NCBI GenBank assembly: GCA_034696485.1
Contig: JAQIWT010000165.1
Coordinates: 1-30,457 of the forward strand
DNA: 30,457 nt
Origin: Isohypsibius dastychi
Taxonomy: Eukaryota; Tardigrada; Eutardigrada; Parachela; Isohypsibiidae
Direction: 5' to 3'
The notes beneath the pieces were generated by a model, which worked only from the letters and a program-made list of their open reading frames with translations, was not told the DNA's origin and did no database searches. Below, piece by piece: positions 10,829 to 21,830 of the stretch (within the stretch, counting starts at the first letter, position 1; each line of letters opens with the position of its first letter). The translations under genes were made by a program, and so were the position numbers.

Positions 10829-11450
10829 TCATATTATCAACGAAGAAGGATAACGTGATTTATTGGTGTGAATCCGGAAATTCTAGCTTGCTGCCAACAA
10901 TTTTTTTCACCGCCTGAGCTTCATTGCGCAAGCAGGACTGGGATCAGCTACCTACATCGAAACAATGAGGACCGAGGCAGAATAAGTTCGTCGTGCACAA
11001 GAGATCTTCCCGGGAACTAGATTTCGATTTACACCTCTTATCCCGAAAAGCCGAGAAGCACCAGTACGGAAAGATCCTCAGCAAGAGAAGCCTCGAAAAA
11101 CTGGTTTTAACTTTCTAGGAATGTATTTCAGCCTCATTTTCTCATTGCTAATTTTCGAAATCGCAAGAGCTACGAAATTCGAGCTTTGTGACTGCTCGGA
11201 AATGAAATTCGTCGGAATTTCATCATTGAAAAACTATTCATCTTGTCCAGCAGACTAAATTCCTAATCCGTCATATGCAGTTGTCTATGAGCTTCATGAA
11301 GAAGAGAACACTTCATTACCATTCAAAGGACACGAATGTCGGAAAACATTGAAGCAGATGATAGTCACTGGATTTTTTTCGGGGGGTACACCAAGGAGCA
11401 GAGAGCAGAAATATGCCCGCAAAAGCCTTCGCATCTTGCTAATGATCTGA

Positions 11451-12111
11451 TTTACATCAGATTATCCTGTCCTCTCAAAATATAACAGTAATTCCTCAAC
11501 AATTTTCCCTGACGTTTCTTCAAAACATACTGCTGCATGCCAGCAATCCGACGTATATTTCTGGCTCTCAGATAAACGGCCAAACTTGTCTTCCAAGACT
11601 AGAGCTTCGAGCCCACTTTTGAACATTTGGAAGATAACTGGAGTAAGCTCACCACAGAAAGTACAAGAGAAAAGATGGGCTTGAATGTTCGAAGTATGAA
11701 CAGACCGTACTGATCGGGATTCATCCATCATTCCAAATTCTGGATGAATGTAGGATAACAGACGACTAAGTTAAAGATTTTGAAGAGAAGTAGCCACGGT
11801 GAAACGAAGAAAGTATGCAGAAGAAAAAATTGACTCGAGGGAAACCACAACAAATGGTAAAAACATGATATGCTGCTTAAATCGTACAGCCTGCTCCGAC
11901 TGCCTACTCTTGCTGCCTTTGAGATCTGCAGTAGGGGTAGGCCTTCGCAGCGAGACAGACCAGGCGAGGGGTGGAGGTGGGCTGGCTGGGGGGTTTGAGG
12001 TTTTAAAACCTTTTTAACATGTAAATCCATGGGAGGTGCGGCCTGAGGTTTTAAATTACTGAGGGATCGGGCTAATCGACCAATGGGATTAACACTTCAA
12101 AACTTTTTCAA
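11451..12111. other. Probable insertion or unrelated block inside the env region
   Basis: Between the FFSGG-containing segment and the SECWDM segment lies about 660 bp with no clear env similarity. It includes an open plus-strand stretch around 11462-11680 (QQSDVYFWLSDKRPNLSS). A locally G-rich patch (11935-11995) and a 14-bp perfect palindrome (AGGTTTTAAAACCT, 11998-12011) follow. Base composition differs from the flanks. I could not find a target duplication. Confidence 0.4.
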
Positions 12112-12157
12112 ATGGGACTATCTGGACCCACTATATGTTCTCCGGTGCTAGGTCCCC

Positions 12158-12174
12158 TCCCCCCTTTGGGGGGA
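12158..12174. repeat. GC hairpin (7-bp stem, 3-base loop)
   Basis: TCCCCCC-TTT-GGGGGGA is a perfect 7-bp inverted repeat just before the second env segment. Confidence 0.75.
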
Positions 12175-14093
12175 AGACAAAAAGTAATTCTGTCAAATTC
12201 AGAATGTTGGGATATGATTCAAAAAGGAATCTGCACAACTTATCATGGGGAGCAACAGAAGTTGGTCAAGGAAAATGATCATACTTGGTCAGTAAACATT
12301 GAACCGGATGGCCCCTCCAGATGGTTTCGAGAGGTTGTCTATGTAGGAATCAATTGTCAAGTCATTGAACTCGAATTATATCAGGAATGTTTGGACTGTC
12401 CTGTGGAGAGTGTATCTGGAATTATATCTGAATCGAAAAATTTGGGATATTCCGTGAAGAATATTATGACTTATGTTTGGTCGAATGCTGAACAAGCGTC
12501 TGAGAGAAAATGTCAACGAAAGAGAGTGTTCCATTCAGTCGGAGAAGTCAGTTCACAGGATTGAAATTTAAGACTACGGGACTCAGCAAAAAAGATGGAT
12601 ATTATTCTGAGAAAAATGGTTGATTTATGCGTATCCAAAAGTCAAGCACACAAGGTGCTCGGAAACAAGAATCTCAAGATTATTTTCCAGAAGAAACTTC
12701 ATTCATCAGTAGAAAACTTCACATCATTTCTCGGGAGAATAAACAACGAGTCCAACGTCTATGCAAATGAAACCATGTTCTTCGCTTTGCACGAGGATTA
12801 TTTATTAGCTCACTTTGCGTTCTGAAGTGATCGGGATGCCGAGAATAAAAATTATATTATGTCTGCTGTCACGGATTTGGATTGCAGAATCGACATGATG
12901 TCACTGAATTTGATCAGAATTTATTCAAACTTTTGGCCGCTGGAAGCTGCAAGAATTCTGCGTCATTCGAAATGTCACACCGTTAAATCCATTTGAGAAT
13001 AGAAAGCCGCAAAATATTTGTGTAAAAAAACGAATTGGAATTCTTGGTGGATACGCAGTCATGCCGTTACCCCGAACCGCGTTCGAATGACAGGAGAATA
13101 GGGCCAGATGGGCGAGAAATCATCAAATTTACCTGTTTCAACGATCTTCCCGTGATTAATGGCGAATTATATATGAGTGGAAATGAGACTTGGGAAAAAC
13201 TGCAATCAAATTTCCAAGCCGAACACCTACATGTATTTCCGGAATTCCACGCCGGTATTGACGTAACAACGAAATTCATCACATCGGAGGATGTTCATTC
13301 ATCCGAAACTTTTTTTGATTTTCTTGCGATAAGGATTTTTTCAAGGATTTTCAGGGATTTTGCTACCCCATCGAAATCCTACTTCAATGGATACGGCACT
13401 TTTTCCAGTGACTTTGGAAGTTTGGAGCAGTGATTTGATCACGTGACACGCACTGAACATATTTTCTCCTGGACGCTCACGGTCGTGTCATCACTACTTG
13501 TAATATATTTGATTTTCCGACTTGGACTTTTCATCATTCGCGTAAGGCAAGCAGTACAGCGAATTGACTCAAACGTGCTTTTGACCCACTACCCGTCTGA
13601 ATTTGGCTCTGTTTTGCACGTTCATACAGCTGTTTGGGATGGAATTATGGGAATCAAAGTCGTTACAAATAACATGCTGTTCCATAGAGAGTGCGTTATT
13701 GTATAAACGGACCGTCCTTTTTTTTCTTCTCAGCGGGGCTTTTTCAGATTCTTCAAAAGCTCTGGCTGTATTTTTCAAACGAATACGCTTAATCAGCTGA
13801 ATCTCGCAGTTCTCCCGCCTTCTTAGGTTGGAAGTTGAAGGTGCTGAATCCGATCCCGAATCAACGACCTATCCCGAGCAGACTCTTTCTTCGCACAGTG
13901 CATCTGCTGCTTTTGTATCTCCGGTCGGGACATTACCCTCAGTATAATAGTCAAGGATTGCATCGTCCAGTGAATGGAAGCTTAAGCATCATAGACTCGT
14001 GTACCAATCATCGCCTTCAAATGACAGCATAACTGCTGGAAACTTTGCTTTTCTCTTACCCCGCCCTCCAAGCGCTGACCTAGCACAGCTACA

Positions 14094-14123
14094 TATAATC
14101 TCCGTCTTTTCTCGTTCAGTCAC
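14094..14123 (+). promoter_or_regulatory. Possible LTR core promoter (TATA and initiator)
   Basis: TATAAT at 14094 is followed 24 bp later by an initiator-like TTCAGTCAC (A at 14118). It lies about 150 bp past the last env codon, where a 3' LTR would be expected. No 5' copy exists in the window for comparison, so LTR limits cannot be set. Confidence 0.35.
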
Positions 14124-14159
14124 TTTTCTGTTCAGCTATATTTTCTGCATGTTCGAGTT

Positions 14160-14836
14160 CATTTGAGAATTTACACTGAGTTTAAGTTTAAGTCTCTGAA
14201 ACGCAGTGTTTTTTCCTTCGCAGCAGGTGTCAAACTTTCGGATTCGCCGTTTTTATGTCAACATGGAAATATTCTAAAGGAAACTGCTCATCTGCCATAT
14301 ATTGTTCTGAAAATTCTGGAGGCAAAACTCAAATTTTTAACTTGAACGTTTCGTACGACATTTCCTACGTATTGTCTTGTGGATTCCTGGATTTTTGGGT
14401 ATTGCCACTGGAGTCAAATGCGTCGAAATCGATCCTGTCGAGGACGCTCTCTACACGAAGTAAAAAGAATTTACGTAATATAAAATCGTTTTGGCACTCA
14501 AGAAGTTCTCAAAAACCCATGTTGAATGCCGAAGTAACTCTTCAACACAGAAGGCCACTTTTGCCATCGGAATTATCTGGGGTTATGATTGGACTGTAGA
14601 TCATATTTTCTGCACAAATTCTGACATTCCAATTGCCCTTGAATATTTCTCAATCGTGCAAGTGTGACATGCCTGATTGGCAGCGCAATATTGCGATTGC
14701 AAATAATTAGGAACTAGAAATAAAGTCATGAAAAGACTGCGTTTTCACAACTCAGCTTGATCCTTCGAGGAATTGAAAGACCCCAACTTAGTAAGAATGC
14801 TTACCAAAGCTTCTCGTGGGGATGACAGGCCCCACC
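14160..14836. other. Unassigned stretch with short open frames
   Basis: An acceptor-like TTCGCAG at 14216-14222 and short plus-strand frames (14255-14599, and one ending GVKCVEIDPVEDALYTK near 14460) are present. I could not link them to each other or to a family. It may be flanking host DNA or element remnant. Confidence 0.3.
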
Positions 14837-15256
14837 TCAAGTCGGTTGGTTTGAGGGCACATGAAACCTCCATTCTGCTACTTCAATGTGTCCCCCTGAG
14901 AGCAGTCCAGTTAAAGCGAGGTTCTCTTTGTCACAGCTTGTCATTTCAAAGTCAACCGAGGATTCAGAATGGCGTCCCTCGTTCTTTTCGTTCTGTTCAG
15001 GGGTGTCGACGTTGTTGTTGGTGGAGGTTGTGGGGAAAGATGCACATCCATCCGTTCGCTGGGGAGACTCGACTGCGATAGCGGCGGATTGCTTGTGTCT
15101 CCGCCAGGATGCGGGTGGGAATTCGATCTCCGCGGAAACCGGTGGACTCACTTCACGGGTAATCCTCTCGTAAGAATTTTTCACAATGCTGTTCGCCTTG
15201 TTGTCCAGGAAATTCCTGAACTCCCTTGGGTCATTCACAATCCCAACATCTCAATC
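14837..15256 (-). CDS. Unrecognised open frame, polar Ser/Glu/Asn-rich
   Basis: The minus strand is open for about 135 codons. Its composition looks like a real disordered region (NDPREFRNFLDNKANSIV, TTSTNNNVDTPEQNEKNEG, SSVDFEMTSCDKENLALTG). It has no ATG start, so it would be an internal exon. A 142-codon plus-strand frame (14969-15397) overlaps it; that frame is richer in Gly, Val and Cys, as shadows often are, and I judge it the weaker of the two. The minus frame could be an upstream exon of the gene at 5883-9397 now separated by the retroelement, or part of the next gene. No family is recognised. Confidence 0.35.
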
Positions 15257-15440
15257 ATGGCAAACCACGAGTGGTCTGTTCTTCTATCAAGCTTATACTC
15301 AAGAAAGTGTCTAGGTTTTGATGGATTTGATCCAAATACCATCGCGAATTCTGAGCCCGTGACTAAACGGACCGCAGTTCTTCTGGGTTTGTTCTAATTT
15401 GTGTGAATTTTCTTATTTATCACAGGCTGTTGTAGGTTGT

Positions 15441-15711
15441 TGTAATTGGTGTAAGTACACCGAATCCGCATGCTGAGGTTACTTTGGAGAATCTGGTCTA
15501 TGCTGGGATTGGTGTCGGTGTTTTGGTTTTTGTGGTTGGTTGCTAAGTTGGCGGATATTGTATCTTTTCTAAGCGCCATCGAGCAAGACAGAAAAGCCTT
15601 GGAGGAGTCAAATTCGATCTGCTTGCGCTGCCCGAACCGGAAGATTATATTACGCTCACCAATTCAAATGTCAGCCCGACATTTGATACTCTGTTTCAAG
15701 TTCATTTTTAA
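15441..15711 (+). pseudogene. Membrane-anchor and cytoplasmic-tail segment with an in-frame stop
   Basis: After an acceptor-like GTTGTAG (about 15434), one frame reads NPHAEVTLENLVYAGIGVGV, a hydrophobic span, a TAA at about 15543-15545, and then in the same frame IFSKRHRARQKS and an acidic tail with PEPEDYITLTN, ending at about 15711. The order of ectodomain end, membrane span, basic stop-transfer cluster and Tyr-containing tail is that of a type I membrane protein or an env tail. The internal stop suggests a pseudogene or a very short intron that I cannot see. The protein is not identified. Confidence 0.4.
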
Positions 15712-15879
15712 GGTGATGATGTCGATCACTTGCGGTTTCCAGAACTGTGTTTTTTGCGCCTGAAAGCATTATATTTTTCAATTAAACGCGTTCAGCTCTT
15801 AATTGGTATAGCTTCCTGTCAGTGTGTAGAAGTGACGATTTTTCATGTTTTTCCGATTTTTCTGCAGCAAACATAACGG

Positions 15880-17605
15880 CTAACTCAGCCGACTTTTAGA
15901 AAACTTATTCCTCCAAAAACTGTTTTTGGCCCACTTTGAGAACGGACCTGATGAGCCAGGAAAAACTCCGAATATGTTAACCATGACGAGATAAATGAGC
16001 AGCGTAGATGTAGGCATTTCGGATGCTGACCTGGAGAGATGCTGTCAATGTTCAAACGTTTTTGCAGCGTTTTAAAGTGGTTTCGCTTGGACTGGGCAAT
16101 CGACACAACATATTCAGGTGTGCGCAACAGGTGTTGTGCGCTTGGCGCTGAACAAAGTTCAACCCGGTGAACAGACTTGTACCTGAAAAGAAAGTTGACA
16201 CATCAGTTTGAGTCAGAAGATCGTCCTGTTGGTCCATTCGGTCAAGCCTGGCCCAGAATTCGTATCAATTAGGAAGAACAAATTCCAAAAAAAAATCTTT
16301 GTGAGGTTTCAAAGTTCAAAAATTTAAGGATCATCAAATTCTCACCGCTGTTTGACAGCAATGTATCGACCAATTTAACTGATGAAGCTTCTCTCTGTAT
16401 GAGAGAACTTTTACCTAGTAAAATAAGGTTAACCTGCGCAGTTGGTGGAAGAAGAAATAAAACAAGAAAAAAGTGATGATCGTGATGTGTCGACGAGCTT
16501 CAAAAACTTAATCACTGATTCGCGATATGCTCGTTCGCGCTATCCTGATTGGGTCTGAACGTTTTCACAGTCGATCAGGGTATATTCAAATGTCTCTCAC
16601 CGTTTGATTCCGTTAGAAAATATCGTGCTATTAACGACACCTTATTCCATATAGGATGTCCTGCGCGATTGTGAAGTCAAGAAGAACAACGAATCTTGGA
16701 GATTTTGCTCGGTAAAGCATGATCGTATTGGAGAAAATAATCTTGTCGTGAGGACATCATCAAAATGATTGATTTTCTCTGCCGGCCATGGAAGATCTTC
16801 CGCCGGATACTTACTGTGGCATTGTTCCTGACAGTGATTCACGGAACAACGCATACTTCATTTCAGTGCTAGCACAGCGTGAACTTTACGATGAAACACA
16901 GGTAAACTTACCGCGGACTTTAATGCACGGGGGCAAAATACACTGCAAGCTTCAATGACCACGGGAATGGTGAGAAGGTACACAGATTACACATGTTGTC
17001 TGCAACTGGTTATGCTTCCGAGACGTAAGATTAAATTCATGGACGCAAAATTAGTTTTTTGAGTCTCGTGCGCTCATTAAATGTTGATTTTGTATTCATA
17101 TCGTTGATTTTGAATTGGGTCATATCAGAACTTACCTTCGAGAGGGGAGCCTTGTTGGCATTTCGCATTTTCATGAACTTGATGTAAGCTGTAAAGTCAG
17201 TCATTTGTTCCAACGTTCGATAGAACGTTTGAACGTCTTTGCTATTTCCAAGGTCAGCGTGATGAGGTTTCAGGAGCAGCTTTAACTGGCTCATTTTCAC
17301 TTGATGCATCGAGGTTCTCCAATGTGTGATCGAATCCAATCGCTGCAACTGATCTCTTCCCACACCAAACAAGAAATTCCTCGCTCGGATGGACTGGCTT
17401 AGTCGTTACTAGATATATACGGCTGTTCCTCTGAACGGAAGAGCAGCTTTGATGTTGTCGGATGACGGGGCAATTCACGAATCGCGCAGCGAAAGAGATT
17501 TCAGGATCTGAAAAATCTATCGCCGAAACAACTTTCCCTTGCGTTTTGACTTCGAATAGATGATCGAACGTGTTGGTCGAGTCTTTGTGCTGGGATATGA
17601 CGTCC
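15880..17605 (-). CDS. PR/SET-domain protein (PRDM-like), 3' exons
   Basis: The PR domain is a SET-like fold found in PRDM transcription regulators; some members methylate histones. The exon starting at 17605 (acceptor CGTTTAG) reads FDHLFEVKTQGKVVSAIDF, then SFAARFVNCPVIRQ and YLVTTKPVHPSEEFLVWCGK. The RFVNC and EEFLVWxG motifs match the second half of the PR domain (family W-x-R-Y-V-N-C and E-L-L-V-W-Y-G). The first half should lie in exons above 17605; a candidate at 18407-18310 (SQGGDLIRSKSALIDGSARK) is weak. Downstream exons, by phase: one ending at 17136 (donor AAG|GTAAGT), 16883-16815, 16182-16031 and the last, 15947-15880 (KWAKNSFWRNKFSKSRLS, stop). No canonical C2H2 fingers are visible, which is odd for PRDM. 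Exon joins around 17254-17300 are unresolved. Confidence 0.6.
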
Positions 17606-18409
17606 CTAAACGAAATGTGAGAAATTATGTCCAAGATCAGGTTTTTGGAGAACGCTATCCATTTAACACCATCTTTTGTTGAATGTGAAATAAAAAATTG
17701 AGTATTTTTTAGATGTTTGAAAGACAGAATTCATTCATTCAAGAGCTATCAACAGAAATTTTCCTTAAAATATTGACTTGACGGCTTTATGATATCAGTT
17801 ATGAATTGATTGCTTAGGGTGACTGGTATCCACTTTGAGGGAATCTGACATTTTAAAACTCAGTGTTTAAGATGATCCTGATGAGCTAACCTTTGAAACA
17901 CCCTCGAGAACCAGGATCAATTAGTTTCGGAAACAAATGAATGATTTGTGCGAGCAGGCTGTCATTTGGTCACAAACCAACATTTTCTCCTCGAAATTTT
18001 TGATCGTACATAAGTCATGTGATTAACTCCTTGCGCAGATTCACGTCTTTGTTCAAAGAACTAGAGTTGCTCGACAAAAGCTCACGGTCAGATTATTCGA
18101 TTTTCAAACTTGAAACGCCTTGGCTAGCATGAAACATGACTCATGATTTCAGCGTAACTTTTCTCGGCAACTGATATTCCGAATTTTATCTGCCGGTTTG
18201 CTTCTGTGCGCAATTACTGGATGATTATTTTGCTGTAATGCAACAAAAGTTAGTTCCACAAACTAAATTTAAAATGATATTAAACAATGAGAATTTTTGT
18301 TTCGAAAATAACAACTGCTGGATCTGTCTAATGTCGATTTTTCTCGCTGACCCGTCAATGAGGGCCGATTTGGACCGGATCAAATCTCCGCCCTGGCTGC
18401 TGACCACTC

Positions 18410-19760
18410 CATTTATTGTTTTTTATTATCGGTCAACAGGAGTCAAATTACAATCAGCACATCTTCCTCGATGTTTCACATAGCTCGGCTTCATTTCTGG
18501 TGGCCAAGCTAAAATGATCAAGTACCTCTGCTTATGTGTTCTTTACTCAGTCGGCATTCAGTTCCAAAAACAATTCGGGAAACTGGGATGACATCACGGC
18601 AATTGTTGTCCAAATTTCCAATTGATGTGAACTTTTCAAAAAAAAATCGGTAGATTTTCTTTGCAGGCATGTTTTCGCTAAGAACAGAAAAAACGATTCA
18701 ATAAGTTTTTGCGTATTAGCTTAACAAGTCTTCAGAACTCTTCACAAAGATGAGCATAGATGTACCGCTCATAAAAGTTTGATAAGATCAGATTAAAGTT
18801 GATCTAAAAGCCATGAAAGATGCTGTGTGGACACTTGTGAAGGCAGTTCTTCTTACTCGAGTGTAAAAAGCGGTGGTGGTGTCCATCGCACCATCTTATT
18901 AAAACAAAGCAATAAAATTAAAGAACAAAAGATTGAGAGAAGAAGAGAGAAAATAGTTGAGGCTGAAGCGAAGAAGATCTTCTCAATCTTCTCAAATCGA
19001 TTTCTCGTTAAAATTCTTTATTTTGACTTTTCTTTGCAGAATCTCCTGAATTTTGGCGGGATGTTCTCTTTTGCGATGATATCTCATAATCCGCAGAAAA
19101 CGTAGAAAAAATTACAAATTTGTTTTCTCGTATACAGTTTTATAGAGAATAATGATGAAAATCCAACCTACACACAGATGTCAAAACTCGCATCTTGGGT
19201 TCGCCAGAAATTACATGGTGAGTCCAGTCACCTCAAACGTTTAACTTAAGCACATCTTCCGTCGAAGGCGTGTCATTTTAACTCAAATTGTATTTTGAAC
19301 GCAAAAACTTGCTGCACGGTACACGGGGAAAGTTATAAATTCCAGTTACGACTCTAAACTTCATTGCGATGCCACACTGTTTAAGAGTTTTGCCACAATT
19401 ACCATGGTGTTTGTCATATACAGATCAAAATGGACCTTAGTTCAAAGAGGTATAAAGGTTACAAAACACCTCAGATAATAAACAGATAATAACCTCTTTC
19501 GTAAAAAAGCCCATGTCATCATGAGTATGATAGAAATACCTGAAGCTTCAAAACAACAGAATGTCGAAGAAAATTGACGTTGGCAAATAATCCAAACAGG
19601 AGATTCGAACATGCTGGGAGATATGTAGATAGTTTGACAGCAACGAAATGATCAGAATAACCAGGAAATACAAAATGACGTGTTCGCTCGGTTGCTTTGG
19701 AGTAGTCTCTGCTGTAAGGCAAAATTACCACCTGACCAGATTCAAGTCGTTGTCTCTAAT
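18410..19760. other. No convincing gene
   Basis: Only short, AT-rich open frames without good splice context are visible. A 92-codon plus frame (18827-19105) has a Lys/Glu-rich part, KIKEQKIERRREKIVEAEAK, but no ATG and no family match. Confidence 0.5.
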
Positions 19761-19763
19761 TTC

Positions 19764-20104
19764 ATGAAAACGGTTTTGATATCTTTTCTAATGATCTGCC
19801 TGTTCTGTGCGCGGTCCGGCTTATTGACTCCACTCAATGGTGGATTCTCTTTGAGAACAACTGAACAAAAGAGGTGGCCGGATATTTTTTCAGGCCTGGC
19901 CAATGGTCAACCTCCAACCCGGATTTAGTTTTGGCTGAACAGTTGAACAAAGCTTATCACAAAAAGAGACCAACTTACTACAAACTTAAGAGTACTTCAG
20001 ATCTCAAACACCATAAGAATTATTCATTGTGCGTATACAATCATCCTTCAGATATTCTCACAGTTACACTGTGTATAACTGAGAATCATCAGCTCCACCA
20101 TTAA
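19764..20104 (+). CDS. Small secreted peptide precursor, candidate
   Basis: The ATG at 19764 opens a clear signal peptide (MKTVLISFLMICLFCARSG). Without splicing the frame ends at 19928 and contains a dibasic site followed by WPDIFSGLANG, as in a neuropeptide precursor. Alternatively, a weak donor near 19812 and a good acceptor (TTTTTTCAG, about 19892) would join the signal peptide to a second open frame. That frame reads WSTSNPDLVLAEQLNKAYH and ends at 20102-20104. AATAAA overlaps that stop (20103-20108), which favours this end. The spliced form would be about 85 residues with a dibasic KKR site. I recognise no hormone family. Which form is real cannot be told from sequence alone. Confidence 0.45.
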
Positions 20105-20108
20105 TAAA
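20103..20108 (+). terminator. Polyadenylation signal
   Basis: AATAAA overlaps the stop codon of the second open frame of the small secreted-peptide candidate. Confidence 0.4.
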
Positions 20109-20109
20109 A

Positions 20110-21600
20110 AATATCTTGACATAAAATCAGTTCGTGACACCAGCGATTTTCTGAGCGTACTATTTTATTCCACACAATTATAATAAATAAGGATCCCTTC
20201 AAAGATAATCCAATCTTAAATCTTTTACAAAACGGGAAGCCATAAAACTGAAAACCTTTACCCAGTCCGATGCCCATGACCAGTTGCTTCATGATCAATT
20301 ACTTGAGGTTTTTTTCCGCAGAGTCCAAGTAAACAAAGCGCGTGTTTTTGATGCGGTACCGGACACCAGACTACATTTCCCACTTGGAAAACTTTGACCT
20401 CCACAAAACGGAAAACATGATAATGACGTCTTTAAGTCCCTACTCCCAAAAATTGCAGACAAAAATCAGGTCAATGATGAGTAAATAATTTTTGAGCAGA
20501 TGACGCGGCACGATAGCCAGTTCTTGATGGTCGAAAGGCCGAGGAAAATGCTCGACCTCCTTATTGTGTGTTCTTCCATATTGGACGATCTATAATATGG
20601 GCTTCGTGCTACATTGCATCAGAAAATGACCGATTCATCGAAAACATGGAAAGACGCACATAACGAAGAACTAAAATGAGCTTGTCATGTTTTCTCACAT
20701 ACCTATTTGGCAATTTGTAGAATGAAGACAAAATCTGTTACTTGTTAGGTATCAAACTCATTTTTAAAAAACAATCTTCTGGATAAACCATGTTTAAATA
20801 TAATATTAACATCTTATACTTTTGTCCATTCACTATCTACAAGTATAGACTTGATAAAATATTTTCAGTCAGTTATTGAGATCTATCCGCAAATGGGGCA
20901 TGCATAGCCAGATGGTGCGACAACTGCGTACCGATTGCGGACACATGAATTGTAATTCAATCCACCAACCGTCTCGTACCACTTTGCCTTCAAATTAATC
21001 GACCAGCTACACAACACGGCTCAATTGAGCGCGAACGATACATGTGTTTCTCCACTTTGAGTTCTCATGTTTAAATGACGAAATCCGTGATAACCAAAAC
21101 GACCGACTCTGTTGAAGATTTCCACGCAAAACAAACAATCACAAATAATTATCTCGAATATGTTCGACACCGGATTTATTCAATCAAAATTCACTTTAGT
21201 CGGGAAACAAACACAATCACAAAACAAAATTTGTTGGTCAAAATAATACAAGAATTTACGTCTCATCTTAGAATAAAACAGCGCAGATGAATGAATTCTA
21301 TCCGCATAATTGTGCAGAATTGCGTCGTTGAGTCTCAATGTCCGTTTTTCTAACTCCCTGTCTTTTTGCAAGCAGAAGCTGGTCATTATATTGGATCTCT
21401 TCTGGGATTTCCAGATGGTCAATCAAATGTTTTGCAAAGATATAGAATCTGACCAGCTTCAGTTCTCCTCCAGTTTTAATGTTCGCTTAAATGAGGTACC
21501 TCCAGCCTGCTGCACGATGCTTTCAGGTTAATATTCTCTAGCGACTACGTTTATATGTTGTAGCATTTCGGTGAGAAGAAATGAGCGTCTATTGATATCA
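20110..21600. other. No convincing gene
   Basis: Short frames occur on both strands. One minus-strand stretch near 21390-21300 (KDRELEKRTLRLNDAILHN) looks coding-like but has no supported splice sites. No repeats of note. Confidence 0.45.
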
Positions 21601-21606
21601 TTGACC

Positions 21607-21830
21607 CCCCAATCAAGTTGAATAGATATATGTTGTGGACACTTCTCGTTTCGCATGAGTTAAATGCAGTTAAGCCAGTTGCTTCTCTGTAGCACGGCAT
21701 CTTCAACGACATTTACGTGAATGGAGCCAAATTAATTTTACGATTTTGCGAGTTCACAGTTGGGTAAAGAGAGAGACAGAAATATGCCTCGAAGTGTCCA
21801 CAACATATATCTATTCAACTTGCCCCAATC
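21607..21830. mobile_element. 208-bp TIR element (MITE) with flanking direct repeat
   Basis: Perfect 31-bp inverted repeats lie at 21614-21644 and 21792-21822 (one end CAAGTTGAATAGATATATGT). They enclose a 147-bp spacer with no coding frame. The octamer CCCCAATC is present at both edges (21607-21614 and 21823-21830), overlapping the left repeat by one base. A 7-8 bp target duplication fits hAT or similar transposases. It would be non-autonomous. Confidence 0.8.

Larger units (their letters stand above)
9461..13947 (+). mobile_element. Decayed Ty3/gypsy retroelement with env-like region, 5'-truncated
   Basis: Gene order is integrase C-terminal part, Pol tail, env-like glycoprotein, all on the plus strand. 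Gag, protease, reverse transcriptase and RNase H are absent, so the copy is 5'-truncated or a separate fragment. The integrase style (SDRGTNF, GLVEN, then a GPF-type C-terminal module) is Ty3/gypsy rather than BEL/Pao or Copia. Every frame is broken by stops or shifts, so this is a dead copy. A possible 3' LTR lies downstream near 14094-14118. The 5' boundary is abrupt and close to the host exon at 9397. Component segments are listed separately. Confidence 0.85.
11121..13947 (+). pseudogene. env: Env-like glycoprotein, broken into several segments
   Basis: The 5' segment begins with a signal peptide (MYFSLIFSLLIFEIARA, 11121) followed by Cys-rich sequence (LCDCSEM, GHECRKT). Stops are at 11256-11258 and 11448-11450. 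A second block (12112-12996) has SECWDM, further paired cysteines and stops at 12562 and 12994. A third block (13035-13540) in a different frame has a stop at 13431 and a membrane span (WTLTVVSSLLVIYLIFRLGL) followed by basic residues. A further frame, 13825-13947, is an acidic, Ser-rich tail ending at 13945-13947. The order of signal peptide, cysteine-rich ectodomain, single C-terminal anchor and cytoplasmic tail is that of a class I or III fusion glycoprotein. I cannot place it in a named env family. The copy is dead. Confidence 0.7.

Noticed and set aside
14969-15397. 142-codon plus-strand frame with a hydrophobic start
   Set aside because: It is rich in Gly/Val/Cys as expected of a shadow of the polar minus-strand frame at 14837-15256, and no in-phase join with a good donor to the membrane segment at 15441 was found.
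21180-21422. Minus-strand stretch resembling an ABCC transmembrane segment (KDRELEKRTLRLNDAIL)
   Set aside because: It is on the opposite strand from the ABCC exon, has no supporting splice sites, and the similarity is short.
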